54,366 nucleotides of DNA, taken from NCBI GenBank assembly GCA_001642005.1, contig LWCA01000116.1:1-54366 (forward strand), written 5' to 3'. Under the pieces are notes generated by a model. The model was given only the letters and a program-made list of their open reading frames with translations, was not told the origin of the DNA and did not search any database. Source of the stretch: Intoshia linei. Its lineage: Eukaryota; Orthonectida; Rhopaluridae. Position numbers and translations under genes: made by a program. Below, one piece after another: positions 10,001-21,200 of this stretch (positions within the stretch are counted from its first letter, which is position 1; the number at the start of each line of letters is the position of its first letter).

Positions 10001-11714
10001 TTGTGATATAGAGTCGATGTTTGTTGCAATACCGAGATGCATGTCTGAATCAAGATTTAAATCCCATATTCGAGCTGTAGAATCACCGGATCTGAATATG
10101 TATATTGAAAATTATTGATTTTTAAAGCAAGCAAAATGGTTTCATGGAGTCATTACCCTGAAGCCAATAAATCAGATTTTGGATTCCAAGAACAAATGAA
10201 TACTTCTGAATCGTGACAACGCAAAATACTTGCATTATTTCCCCATCTTTCTCCTTTTATGTCATTGTCGGTTTGTTTTTCATCGTCTATAAAAGAAATT
10301 TTAAAAAAGAAGCGTTTGTGTAAAAGAATAAAATCATGCAAAACTTTTTAGATTCAACCGGCCAAAATTGGATGAATAGAGACTGAAAAAATGAACATTT
10401 CAGTTAAATTAAATTAATATATGGTGTATTTAATTTAGTTTAGACCAACGTATCACTCGTCGAAACAGTTTATATGGTTCGAAAGGACGAATCAATCACG
10501 TATACGTATTTGTAATACATTAATTTTTCATCAACTATATATTATCATAGGTAACAGATAATTGAGAAACAGGGTCGCAAAAGTTGTTACTGAGGTTATA
10601 TGAAAATTATTTACGAAATATGCAAAATTTTATTTTTTCGGTTCACAACGAAACAATAAAACATTTATTATAAGTTATTTAGACATTAATCATCTTAAAA
10701 TAAAGGAAATTATATTTTCAGTCGTTCATACCAAAAGGTGAAATCCATGTTTTACGTGAATAAATGAAATAACTGCTAGAAAAACGCAAAATAAAGTAAT
10801 AATTAAAATGTATTTTTTAATGTCTATAAAATATTAATGTTTTTAGATTTGATACTTTTAACGTAAAAGAAAAAAATTACAAAAATCTTGAATTCATGTT
10901 AAAAATACTAAATTTTAATTAAAAATATTATTTGTTATTTTTAACTAATTATGCACTAATGATTAAGGTAATGGTTCTCAATTATGGAAATTTCAATGTA
11001 GAGTCGAACCTAGTATTCTCGACCTCCACCTCTCCCTTAAATATACAAAACTTTGCAAACGATGCGTAATGTAATATTTCAATAATACAAGTCCTTAGAC
11101 ACCTTCCCACGACCTGAACTTGACTGTTATGACGATTAAAAATATTTCTAAATTATGCATTTAAGAAAAAAGAGGGTGGCAAGTAATATATCGGTACGGT
11201 AAGATCAGCTCTGCCCTACTATTGGCAACGAATTGAAACACTTTTTGTTGTTCAGAAAAATTTTGTATAAACATACCTATATCAGGTGTATCATTTTTTT
11301 CGATTTTGACAATTTGACCATTCTTTTTTGAATTGTTTGATGGAGTTGTAAATAAAGCTTCTATGAGAGTTACAGTCGGTGTATCTGTTTCTTCTCCATT
11401 CTATTGATAAATTTTTTTGAGTTGAAATTGATTCAAAATAAATAAAAATCTCACTTCATTTATAGAAAATTCCACTTGAGAATATTTAAGAGCCTTTTTC
11501 ATGAGTGTCAATAGAGCTGCTGGAGGAACATACGATTCAAGGATATTAGACTCGGTAATATGAGATTCCATACTAAAAGTGTAAGCAGTATGCCTGAATC
11601 CTATTAAATTATAAATGAACAAATATTCATGTATAAATTAAATCACACAAACTTACCCGACTCAAACAAATATCGGTAAATTAAATAATTTACTTCGTCA
11701 GCATTTAGGCTCAT
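7071..11714 (-). CDS. TBL1XR1: TBL1/TBL1XR1 (ebi) transducin beta-like corepressor subunit
   Basis: Eleven exons (11714-11657, 11600-11455, 11400-11277, 10286-10157, 10091-9926, 9886-9823, 9759-9662, 9623-9563, 9517-9229, 7399-7234, 7184-7071) join in frame into 471 aa ending TGA; human TBL1XR1 is about 514. The N terminus is the LisH region ([20 protein letters not shown], then FRHTAYTF and VPPAAL). After a shortened acidic/Lys linker come the WD40 blades, with near-identical family text: [84 protein letters not shown] and [13 protein letters not shown]1 is a nuclear subunit of the NCoR/SMRT-HDAC3 complex acting as an exchange factor. Most introns are under 90 nt; the ones at 7400-9228 and 10287-11276 are long and repeat-derived. 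Confidence 0.97.
7400..9228. other. Long TBL1 intron, decayed repeat sequence
   Basis: Intron between the blade exons. Around 7900-8130 it contains weak matches to the Helitron-like interior (AAAACCACAAATTTCCC, TCAGGGTCAAAAA). The rest is AT-rich with no supported ORF or RNA gene. Near 8600 the text CTCTGATAATGTTTCGGAAACG resembles retroelement untranslated sequence but nothing coding accompanies it. Confidence 0.4.
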
Positions 11715-12250
11715 TTTGAAATTTTGGTTAAAAATAAAGTTGGTTTGTTGTTGCCAAGATGAAATTTACAAATTTCAAATTTAAAAATTTATCATGTAGA
11801 GTAAAATTGCATCAATATTACGACGTAATATTTACGTTATTAAATCCACAAATTTGATCAATAATAAATTAAAAGATTGGAATATTTACATTTATTTATA
11901 TTATTTTTTTTCATTAGAATCCAAGAAAATTTGTGCATTTTATTTTGCTTTCAATTATTTGTTTTAACCACTCTTGTCGAAAACGTAGTTGATCAATTCT
12001 TAATTTTTTATAATAGAGAATCATTATATTTAGTACCGTTTAATAATAAATCTCCAACATTCCAAAGTATAGTGAATTTCAACTGGTTCATTCTTGGGTT
12101 TTATTTTTGATACAATAAAAGTAAAATAAATTGACGCTGTGGCACGAGGAACAGGCTATATTTAAAATTAAAACATTGGTACAATACAATTTATTTGCAA
12201 TTACATACAATGTACTATATATAGTAATTGTATCTCACGTAATACATAAA

Positions 12251-12667
12251 TTACCATTTGCCGAGTTGGTATACTCCATCGGGTTTCAAAGTAATGTCTA
12301 GTATCAAACTCTCGATCTTCTGTTCCAATGAATTCCAGAAAGTATTTCCAAGACGTATTAAATGACCAACTCTAAAATTTATGTGTTTAGTTTGATACAT
12401 GTTTAATTTGGTTACATTTATAATTTCAACAATTTTTTGACGGGCACATTCAGAATTGTAAAGACCAATTTTTATGTCTTGTATTGGTTTTGGTGTATGT
12501 TCTTTATCAACGTTTTGATTGTACAAATTATCTTGCAATTTACAAAATTTGATGAAATTGTTGTGCAAATCCGAGGTAGTTTTTTCCTCAGATGAGTTTA
12601 ACAGGACCAAAGATATCAATTTTTGAGATTCTAATTGAACGTCTAAACTTTTCGTTTTACCTTCCAT
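12251..12667 (-). CDS. Hypothetical 138-aa protein
   Basis: Single open frame from ATG to TAA. I do not recognise it. The sequence is helix-rich and charged, without a signal peptide or membrane span; the last third (HINFRVGHLIRLGNTFWNS and following) has a heptad-like spacing of hydrophobic residues that could be a short coiled coil. Codon use and Lys/Asn richness are like its neighbours. It lies about 540 bp upstream of the TBL1 start on the same strand. The frame could continue through a donor-like GTAATT at the very end, so the C terminus is provisional. A gene rather than chance is favoured by length in such AT-rich DNA. Confidence 0.45.
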   Translation of the reverse strand: MEGKTKSLDVQLESQKLISLVLLNSSEEKTTSDLHNNFIKFCKLQDNLYNQNVDKEHTPKPIQDIKIGLYNSECARQKIVEIINVTKLNMYQTKHINFRVGHLIRLGNTFWNSLEQKIESLILDITLKPDGVYQLGKW

Positions 12668-12889
12668 TCTATTTTTTACTTAATTGTAACCATTAATTGG
12701 TCTTATAATGTTTACTGTTTCCATGTTTGGTTTTGTACAAGTAGGGCAGGCAGTTGTGTATTGTTCCAGTTCAATTGTGTAGTTTTAGTACAGTTAATTT
12801 AATTAGGTTTGTCATTCTATACTAATTATTTTATTTTTATTTATAAATTTCACTCATAATTCACCAATTTTATTCATATTATACAATAT

Positions 12890-13172
12890 TAAAATTATCA
12901 ACCAATATTTGTTAAAATATTTCGATTAAAATGTAAATATTAATCCTGCCATTTCAAAAAAAAATGTGCATTGAACGTCTACACATTTTCAATAAAAGAT
13001 ATGGGTGAAAATCTATTAAATTCATTCCTTCTTATTTTCAAAACATTTTGTTTAAAATTTAAATTACTACTACAATAGTAGGATTTTTATGTTAGATTTT
13101 TTTGGTAGAATAAAAATGTACCCTCGATAGAGCTAGGTATTGTTTGTACGTAGTACATAACAGTCAACCTAG
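12890..13172 (+). mobile_element. Helitron-like element, 3' fragment
   Basis: Contains the family blocks around GATCCTNNNATTTC, CATTTTCAATAAAAG and ATATGGGTGAAAATC, then the CCCTCGATAGAGCTAGG block, the TGTACGTAGTACA hairpin and the terminal CTAG at 13169-13172 followed by T. The interior is deleted relative to longer copies. Non-coding. Confidence 0.65.
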
Positions 13173-13693
13173 TAAAATATAATTGTTTATAAATTTATGA
13201 AAAATGATTTAATTGTATGAAATTTACCTTTATATAACAACCGAAACTCTTATTCTCCCTATTAATATAATTTAAATAATATAAATATTTTTAATTTGCG
13301 AACTGAACTATTATTGTAGTAAAAAAATATAGTATTGTATATGATATATCACATTATTAAAATAATGTACAAAATAATAAACTTATCATTTATTTTAAAT
13401 TACAGTTTGAAAATATAATATTTTAAATTTTATCGTGAGCATATTTCATGAGTTATCGAATTTTACTTGTACAATTATTGTAGAATGTACTCAAAATATG
13501 AGCTATAACCAAAACTTTATTATATCACGACAACAATTTGTTTACAGTAAAGTTTAGATAAACCAATTGAGAATTTCAATTATAGATTTTGAAATAAATA
13601 TTAAATCATAGGATTATTAGAGTCCATTTCCATTAAATTTGTAAAAATTAGTTACAAGATTAAATTTCAAATAATTACATATTTTATAAAAAA

Positions 13694-13766
13694 TAGCAGA
13701 GCGTGGTTTCGATCCACGGACCTCTGGGTTATGGGCCCAGCACGCTATCCACTGCGCCACTCTGCT
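13694..13766 (-). tRNA. tRNA-iMet-CAT: Initiator tRNA-Met (CAT)
   Basis: On the minus strand a complete 73-nt cloverleaf: a 7-bp acceptor stem AGCAGAG/CTCTGCT, D arm, anticodon arm CTGGG-CCCATAA-CCCAG and T arm with loop ATCGAAA. The A1:T72 pair, the three G:C pairs in the anticodon stem and A at position 54 instead of T mark it as the initiator rather than elongator tRNA. Discriminator A, then six T residues as a Pol III terminator. No intron. Confidence 0.97.
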
Positions 13767-13844
13767 GATTAAATAAATTCCAATAATGTTTAAATAGAAA
13801 TGTATTCCTTATGTATCCCTAACAGTATTCTTTGATATTTATAT

Positions 13845-13967
13845 CAGTGGTTCTCAACCTTTATCATTTCGCGACCCTACCTGTTATGAACAACAAATTT
13901 TTATTAGTGGATGTGATTTCATGGAAAATTTTAAATCTTCTTGAGAATCCCCGGTTGAGAAACCATG
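13845..13967. mobile_element. hAT-type MITE
   Basis: A 123-bp element beginning CAGTGGTTCTCAACC and ending with the matching inverted repeat GGTTGAGAAACCATG. Flanks ATTTATAT and ATTTACAT are an 8-bp target duplication with one change, as expected for hAT. Non-coding. Confidence 0.85.
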
Positions 13968-15420
13968 ATTTACATCAATGTTTCCCTTGTAAATCCGCAT
14001 TAACATAATAAATTGCAATAAAAAAATATAAAGTAATAAAACGACTCTTACAATAATGACTTTTTATATCCCCAGGGAAAGACAAATGATTATCACATAA
14101 TTCACCTAATATTTTTTTACTTTGTATGATTTCTAAGTACCCATTACAATAAAATTTTGAAAACTACTTGGTTACAATTTGTAGCTAAAGATGACGTTGG
14201 TTTTGTAAATATATTCAAAATAACTTTAATTAACCAAAATGTTAAATTAAAAATATATAATTAACCTAATATATTGTATCAAGTATGAATAAAACTAATG
14301 CACTTGTTATAGAAGGTATTAAAATAATAATCTAGTTATTGTACAAGTGCATTTTTATTCGGTAGTATGAATAATTCATAATGAATTTAACCAATTGACA
14401 GAATCTTGACCCACTCTATATTCTTTTATTTATTCTGAACGTATCTAAAATTAGTTAGTAATTGCATTTAAATGTACATGACTATTATGGGAAATTTTGA
14501 ATATTGAAACTTATTGTAATACTAATGCATATAATAAAACGGATAAAATTCACCACAGTTTGTATTTTCTTGCGTTTGCAATGGAGTGTCATTTAAGTTA
14601 TTTCAAAAAGATTAATTAAGAATTAGAAATAAAATCGCTCATTAGCAGTAGAATAATCCTGTATCGAATCGAACGTGAAAATACGAACCCTGATAACTCT
14701 TCCTACTTGGTTAAATTCCTGGATATTAACCTTTTGACTTATTTACTAAAAATTTTGAATATTTTTAAAAAAATAATAAAAACTGTTTTAATTTTAATAT
14801 AGATTTTTATTATCAATAAAAATTTGCATTTATTTTAGCTGAAGGTTTAATATTAATATAAATTAATAATAATTGAAACAATGTATATTGATTATTTTAC
14901 ATTTCTCCTCTGTGTCTTGTATACTTTTTAATATACCTTTTAAAACAATGTAAACCCATGGTGTCAACTTATATGAGGGTGTATGTGTTTAAGAGGCTAT
15001 GATTAGAGTTTATTGAAATATACTTGTTATACAATGTAATCATTTATTTTTAAAATAAATTAACTATTTTTGAATAAACTGACTTAAATTAAACTCGTAT
15101 AGCTAGACTTCTGTACTTGATCCGAAGTGTGGAGTCCGAATATGAAATTTGTTACTTTTAAAGTATGTGTATTCGGATCATACCGGTTCATGCTTTTTAT
15201 ATAATATCACACGACCCGATTTGGTTTATTTGTACAGCTGTAAGAATCAGTATATAGTATATAATACGTAATTTACACTAGCTTTAGAATCAATACATCT
15301 CATAAAGTCTGAACCAAAAGCTAAGAACTACCTGGACCGTTTATTGTCGATGGGATTGGATAAATTTTGTAATTGTTAATATGTATGTTGCATAGAATGT
15401 CTACAACTGGTTTTAACATT
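13968..15420. other. Intergenic, no gene seen
   Basis: No supported ORF. A short inverted repeat near 14286-14362 (AATAAAACTAATGCACTTG against CAAGTGCATTTTTATTC) may be a small MITE; no clear target duplication. Confidence 0.35.
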
Positions 15421-16518
15421 TTGTTTTGAACCAAACTTTAAGGGGGGTTTTTTTAGTATTTTTTTTGAACCAAACTTTCAAGGGGGGTTGTAAGATTTTT
15501 TTTTAAACCAAACTTTATGGGGTAATTTTTTTAGAAATTTTTTGAATCAAACTTAAAGACAACTTTAAAATCTGGGTTAATCTTAAATCTTAATCTTAAC
15601 CCTTACGAGACAATTGGATGTATAAATGCCAAAAACTACACTCATAAATATAATTCAATTTACATTGGTTTGTATTAGGGATGACAAATAACCGGAAAAA
15701 AATTAACCAGTTAATTAACCGGTTAAAATTGATATAATAAATTTTTTATTATTACTATTATATATAATAAAATTTATTAGACATCTTTAAAAAATTGTTT
15801 TAAAAAACATAGTGCATCAATGTTTTCATCTGAAAGCCTAGATCTAATTTTAGTTAGAAATAGACTAACTGATGAAAATGTTCTTTCTGCTTCCACACTT
15901 GTCGCTAGAATAGACAATATAGACGTATATAATGATTCTAAAGGTTGAGTTCTTAGTTGTGTAATTTCGTAACATTTTAATACAGTACTGATGTTATTAT
16001 TGATAGGTATGATGTTTGTATTCTTGGCATTCATGTATTCTTTTAAAAATTGAGATTGATTATCATTATTTAAAATATCGTGATTTATTTGGGGTTCACG
16101 GAATTGTTTTTTTTCACTAAAATTGTCGTCAATATTCAATCTTTTAAGTTCTATTTCTATATTTAATCTTATTTTTTAGGCAATAATGGAAAAATAGTCT
16201 CCCTCATATTTCTAAAATCATGTAGATATGATATAATAGAATTTTTTTATACTACGTGATGTATATCGTTTAAAAATAAAGTCATAAAATTTGTGAATTT
16301 TGAGCTTTAAATTTTAGTGTTTTTTAACATTTCAAAAGTGAAATTTTTTGCTTTCAATTTTGAAAATCAGCATAGTCTCGTAAGGGTTAATCTTAAATCT
16401 TAAAAACCACCTTGAAAGTATGGTTCAAAAAAAATCTTAAAAACTTTCCTTCAAATTTGGTTCAAAAGAATTTCTAAAAAAACCACTTTTAAAGTTCTGT
16501 TCAAAAAAATTTCTAAAA
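15421..16518. mobile_element. Foldback element with iterated arms enclosing a hAT relic
   Basis: The left arm (15421-15612) has three to four ~40-bp iterations of GAACCAAACTTT followed by a G-run and T-run, ending TTAACCCTTACGAGAC. The right arm (16374-16518) is the reverse: GTCTCGTAAGGGTTAATC followed by three inverted iterations. About 760 bp lies between, including a hAT transposase fragment. Tandem subrepeats within long inverted arms are the foldback layout. No transposase of its own is recognisable. Confidence 0.65.
15676..16139 (-). pseudogene. hAT transposase C-terminal fragment
   Basis: The open frame 16139-15777 encodes 120 aa, the last ~55 of which are a typical hAT dimerisation domain: SVEAERTFSSVSLF, then TKIRSRLSDENIDALCFLKQ. 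The upstream RNase-H-like catalytic part and zinc finger are missing, so it is a relic. TAGGGATGACAAATAACCGG at 15676 resembles an Ac-like hAT terminus and would be the 3' end of the element. It is nested in the foldback element. Confidence 0.8.
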
Positions 16519-17623
16519 CTCAAAATTAAAATATAAATGAAAATTTTACACATTCTACGACTTGCCCATAGAATGTGTACATTTCACAGTTTTACCCATT
16601 ATATACGACATATAAGTATTGCGTATAAACCATTACCTGAAAACTATTTAAATTACCCGTTAAAAAAACCCTCAAACAACTTGAAATATTGATTTGAATT
16701 AGAACCAATTACATATGATAAATAGTCTTATTTATTTGTGTAATATTATTGATATATCTAATATTAATTATGCGAAATTAATATCATTGAATCTACATGG
16801 CACAGTAATTTGATAGAAATTTATTCAATAACACATATCATAACTTACGTTAGATCCTTGCACAGATACGGACGGAAAAACCTTTTTTACATATTGACCG
16901 ATCGAGTTATTCATTGTAAAATTTTCAATATACAGTAATAGATTTTTTGTAATGGCACTAATTGTACATCGTTGCTGGCTATGTAGCGGTTAATATAAAT
17001 AAAATGGTCGAAAATACTGGTAATGAATCATGATCACGATTCACAATCAATGTTTAAAATTTAAATAAACAGGCGATTACGGGTGATTGATGAATCATTT
17101 GGACGGCTACGAATATGTAAGAACCTGAACATCTCAGCGCATACAGGCAGAGCCGAACCTATTAAGATTGAGGTCACACGAAAATGAAAAATAGACTCAT
17201 CACAATTTTTGTCGAAAACGATGAGTAGTATCATATAGCTCCTAAGGATCTTGACTTGACATTTTAATTTTAACAAACATAAACTTCAGATATTCAAGAA
17301 TATAATTTTTTAAAGCTAAATTTGGAAAATGAGACCCCTATATTACAAAATTTAGAAATAGGGTTATAAGGTTAGGTTAGGTTCTGAATGCATGGCTGTA
17401 GTCTACAATGTACAGTGTACACTCTACATTACAATATGAAAATTGTAATTATGTATGTTATTTAAGAAAATAACAATCTTTTCCTTGAAACATTAATGTC
17501 AGAGTAGTTATTTCATGTCGATTTTGTATTTTTAGTTCAATTATTCCTAAAATTTCAATTTTTTAAAATAATAAGATTAACAATAATTTTACATATTTAC
17601 CCATTTATATAAGTATATTTTAA
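16519..17623. other. Intergenic with a dispersed repeat, no gene seen
   Basis: No supported gene. The block from about 17245 (TTGACTTGACATTTTAA) to 17340 (AAAATGAGACCCC-like) recurs near 24210-24310, so it is a dispersed repeat. It has no ends that I can define. Confidence 0.4.
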
Positions 17624-17707
17624 GTCAGGATGGCCGAGCGGTCTAAGGCGGTAGACTCAAGTTCTATTCCACTCATGTGGGCGTGGGTTCGAATCCCACT
17701 TCTGACA
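17624..17707 (+). tRNA. tRNA-Leu-CAA: tRNA-Leu (CAA)
   Basis: Full class II cloverleaf: acceptor GTCAGGA/TTCTGAC, an A-box D arm, anticodon stem GTAGA/TCTAT with loop CTCAAGT (anticodon CAA), a long variable arm with stem CCAC/GTGG, and a T arm GTGGG-TTCGAAT-CCCAC. Discriminator A, then seven T residues as a terminator. No intron in the anticodon arm, unlike many vertebrate Leu-CAA genes. Confidence 0.96.
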
Positions 17708-17792
17708 TTTTTTTAATTTTTGTATTTATTGACTGTGACATTGCCAAATTACTTTTTTTAAATTTTCTATATGGTCAACTTACATTTTAGAT

Positions 17793-18159
17793 CAGTATTT
17801 CTTAAACGGTGCACCTGATGCACTATTGCGTCCCAATAAATTTTATGTCTACCCAGTGAAAAATTGAATACGAACTATGCACCATTTAACAGTGTTGTTA
17901 AATCAGAATTTAAAAACTTTTAAATTTGCAGCTTTGTATTGTATTGAATGGTTCCGTTTGGACGCCAAAAATATTTCAGAAATTGGTAAAAAAAATTGCA
18001 TACTTAAAAATATAATTAATATTTACATTAAATTTAATAATTGATGTATATAACACCATGAAAACAATATTTACGTATAAATATTTTAGGGTCTATGGAC
18101 CATGATAAATAGATTTTGAATTTTGGGTTCCTCGACGTTTATGACTTTGGGAAGCACTG
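17793..18159. mobile_element. hAT-type MITE
   Basis: A 367-bp element starting CAGTATTTCTTAAACGG and ending with CAGTGCTTCCCAAAG on the opposite strand. Flanks TTTTAGAT and GTTTAGAT form an 8-bp duplication with one difference. No transposase. It lies just upstream of the first COG8-like exon I can identify. Confidence 0.75.
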
Positions 18160-18236
18160 GTTTAGATTTACTCTTAATTGTAAATTTTTATTTATTTTAA
18201 ACACTTTTTTTATATTTGGTTATTTTCATTGTTTAG

Positions 18237-21200
18237 ACGTGGAAAACAACACTATAGCTGTGCAAAGTGAAAAAAATGAGTTGGACAGACAGAATTTTTT
18301 TAAAACAAACCAATCTACCATTATAAAACTTTTAGAAAATCAGATTGATCGGAAAGAAAAGGTTTGTATAGGGAATGTGTACTATATATACATAATATAT
18401 TTGGTAATAAGTATACATACAAGTAGACCTGTTCATGGTTTGGTTTGGTTCAGAACCATAAACCAGTTAAATTAAACCAAACCATTTAATCGGTTTACTA
18501 GCTTGTTTAACCATTTAAATTTATATTTATTTTATAAGTTCATCTTAAATAAAAAGATGTCCAAATCTCGATTCGAACCTATCCACGCAGAACACAATTA
18601 TATGACTGTAACCACTGTGCCAGTTAGACATCAAAAGTATATATTCGAATAAAATGAAAATAAATTTATTAAAGATAAATGGTTTAAACTATTTACAAAC
18701 CTAACCAAATCATGAACAGGTCTACATACAAGGCCCTGTATGGGTGCTAAAATAGTAACTCCTTTAATTATAAATGGATGATATTTGAAAACATGAAACG
18801 TATCATTTGTTACATAGTATTCAAACATCTATGTATTTACGATGACGTGGAACTGAATTTATTTGGATAAATGCTTCCAGTGTACAAGTTGAGTTTATTG
18901 AATTTTCCAGTTATCATACATGTATGTCGTTTTCTAATTTTCAAATTCTGCACAAAGAGTTAAAGATATTGACAAGGATATGATCTCAAATGAAGGTAAT
19001 ATTCTGGAGGCTTGGTAATAATTACCAGAAAAATTTTGGACATGAAAAACTTGGCCTTTAGATTTCAAATTTTCTTGTCAGTCACTAAATTTTTCATTTC
19101 AACTTATTTATGCCAACTTTTTACGACTATTAATTCTTTCAGATCTGCATTAAGAAGTAGCGATGTCCGATAAGTAGAACTAAAAAATAAACTCATTGTG
19201 TAAAACTGAAAGTTTCAAAAATATGATGTTAACATGAAAATCTCTATAAAAAATAAATAAATATGAACCATATATTTTTCTGTAGCTCCATAAAACATTG
19301 ATAGAAATAATTGTGTGAAAATTGAATTCGCTAGAAAAATTCGTTATGACCTCCGGTCATATTATAATGAACAAAATTATAATTCATTGTCAATTTATAT
19401 TATATCCAACCGTAGAATTCAGTCTTACCATTATTATTATTAATCCATATATTTTTCCTAATGTCTTTTATTCGGGTTTATTTTCTAACGTACGAACCGA
19501 GAAATTTGATTGTAAATTCTATTTTTTGACTATGGTAAATATTCATTTAGATTTCAAATCTTGTCAAAAATTGCAATAATTGGACAAAGGAAATGTCTGA
19601 CTTTAATAATTTGGTTGACAAGAGTCATCAAGAAAATAAAAAATTGATAAAACAGTATGTTACCATAATTATCTATATGAGAAGTTAAGAAAGAATACTT
19701 GGCTGAATGCAACTACAATGTCCGCTAAAATGTTACCTTACATTTTTGAGTGGATGTTAAAATTAGAATTTGAATGACCAGGCTTGATTTATCCTACTAT
19801 TTTTATAATTGTAAAAATTAAGTGGTTTTCTAATTAAAAGTTCATCCTGTCTAAAGATGTTAGATTATGAATGAAAAAATTTTTCTATAAGGAAAAATTC
19901 TATTAATACTTTGTAAATCACTGATATCACATTTTGATATACAATTGATGTTTAGAATGGAATCAGCAAATAGTATTTATCACAATTTTGGTCCAATTAT
20001 TCAATTTTTAACTTTGCCAAAGAAATTCTCTGAAGCCTTTAATTCCGAAAATATAAAGGATGCTATAGAAATTTATAGCTTTACGGAATCTCTCATCACA
20101 TGCTATCCTCAAATTAATTTTTTCCAGGTATACTTAATAAATATGAATGGTAGATAAAATAATAATAATATTATATTGACTATTTGTATTGCTTGTATAA
20201 CTGGAAGCACCGTCCTGTTGGAACACATAATCGGATAAGTTCATCATTTAGAGGAAGTGTGGAGATTATTGCTGATTATATTTATGTATTCAATTGAATT
20301 TATGGTTTTGTCAACTCATTGGTACGAAAAACAACCAATACCATTACACTATCAAATCAAATTTTTTTTGTAATGCCTTTCATTTTTCCGACAAAGTATT
20401 TTTTCCATACCATTATACCCGTATAACATTATTTTTGATTCATTCGACCAAATAACTGCTTTCTAAAATTTGTTGGGTTTTTCAATAAAGGGTAAAGATA
20501 GTTTTTTTCGCTTACACCTATTATTTTCTGGAATATAAGGTCGCCTTATTGGTGAAACATATATTAAACCCAATGGCTTATAATACCTCCCAACTCTTCT
20601 TGGAGAAATATCAATATTTAAATCTGTTTTTACCTAATTGCATATTTTGACTGAATTGGTTTTTTTGTCACTGTCAATAATATTGCGTATTTTGGAAGAC
20701 AATTGTAAAGTTCACTTTGAAGATCTACCGGAATAAAATTTTCGCGTCAGCTTACCGCCTTTCTCATATTTATTTATCACTTTGTTCACACCTCCAAGAA
20801 AATAATTCGGATTATTAGATATTTTCGTTTGTGTCGTTACTGTGACTCACATGCAAATGACTCTTTCCTGGTTTATTTTAGAATATTTTTTAGTCATGTA
20901 AAGGGTATTTTTAAATTATAATATTCAAATTTTATGACCGATAAATAAACTTTCACTTTTTTTGGCCAGGTATATGGTTTTGCCCAATTACATCGAATAG
21001 TATTGATTCAATATTGAAAATAAATATGGCATGTACCTAAACTTCTGAGCACCTTCATTTAACTGTTCTGTTATATCAATTAAAAACTTCCTTATACTTT
21101 ATTTCAAACTTTCACTTTTTTTTGTCCACAACTGTATAATATTATATCATTTATATAATAATAAGATGTAATAAAAGGTGCAGATCTAACATCCTAAGGT

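Noticed and set aside
11877-12110. Small plus-strand hydrophobic ORF upstream of TBL1
   Set aside because: Phe/Leu/Ile-rich translation typical of T-rich DNA; no signal of coding constraint.
18556-18632. Functional tRNA gene
   Set aside because: Acceptor and T arms pair, but the anticodon stem does not and no anticodon can be assigned, so it was called tRNA-like only.
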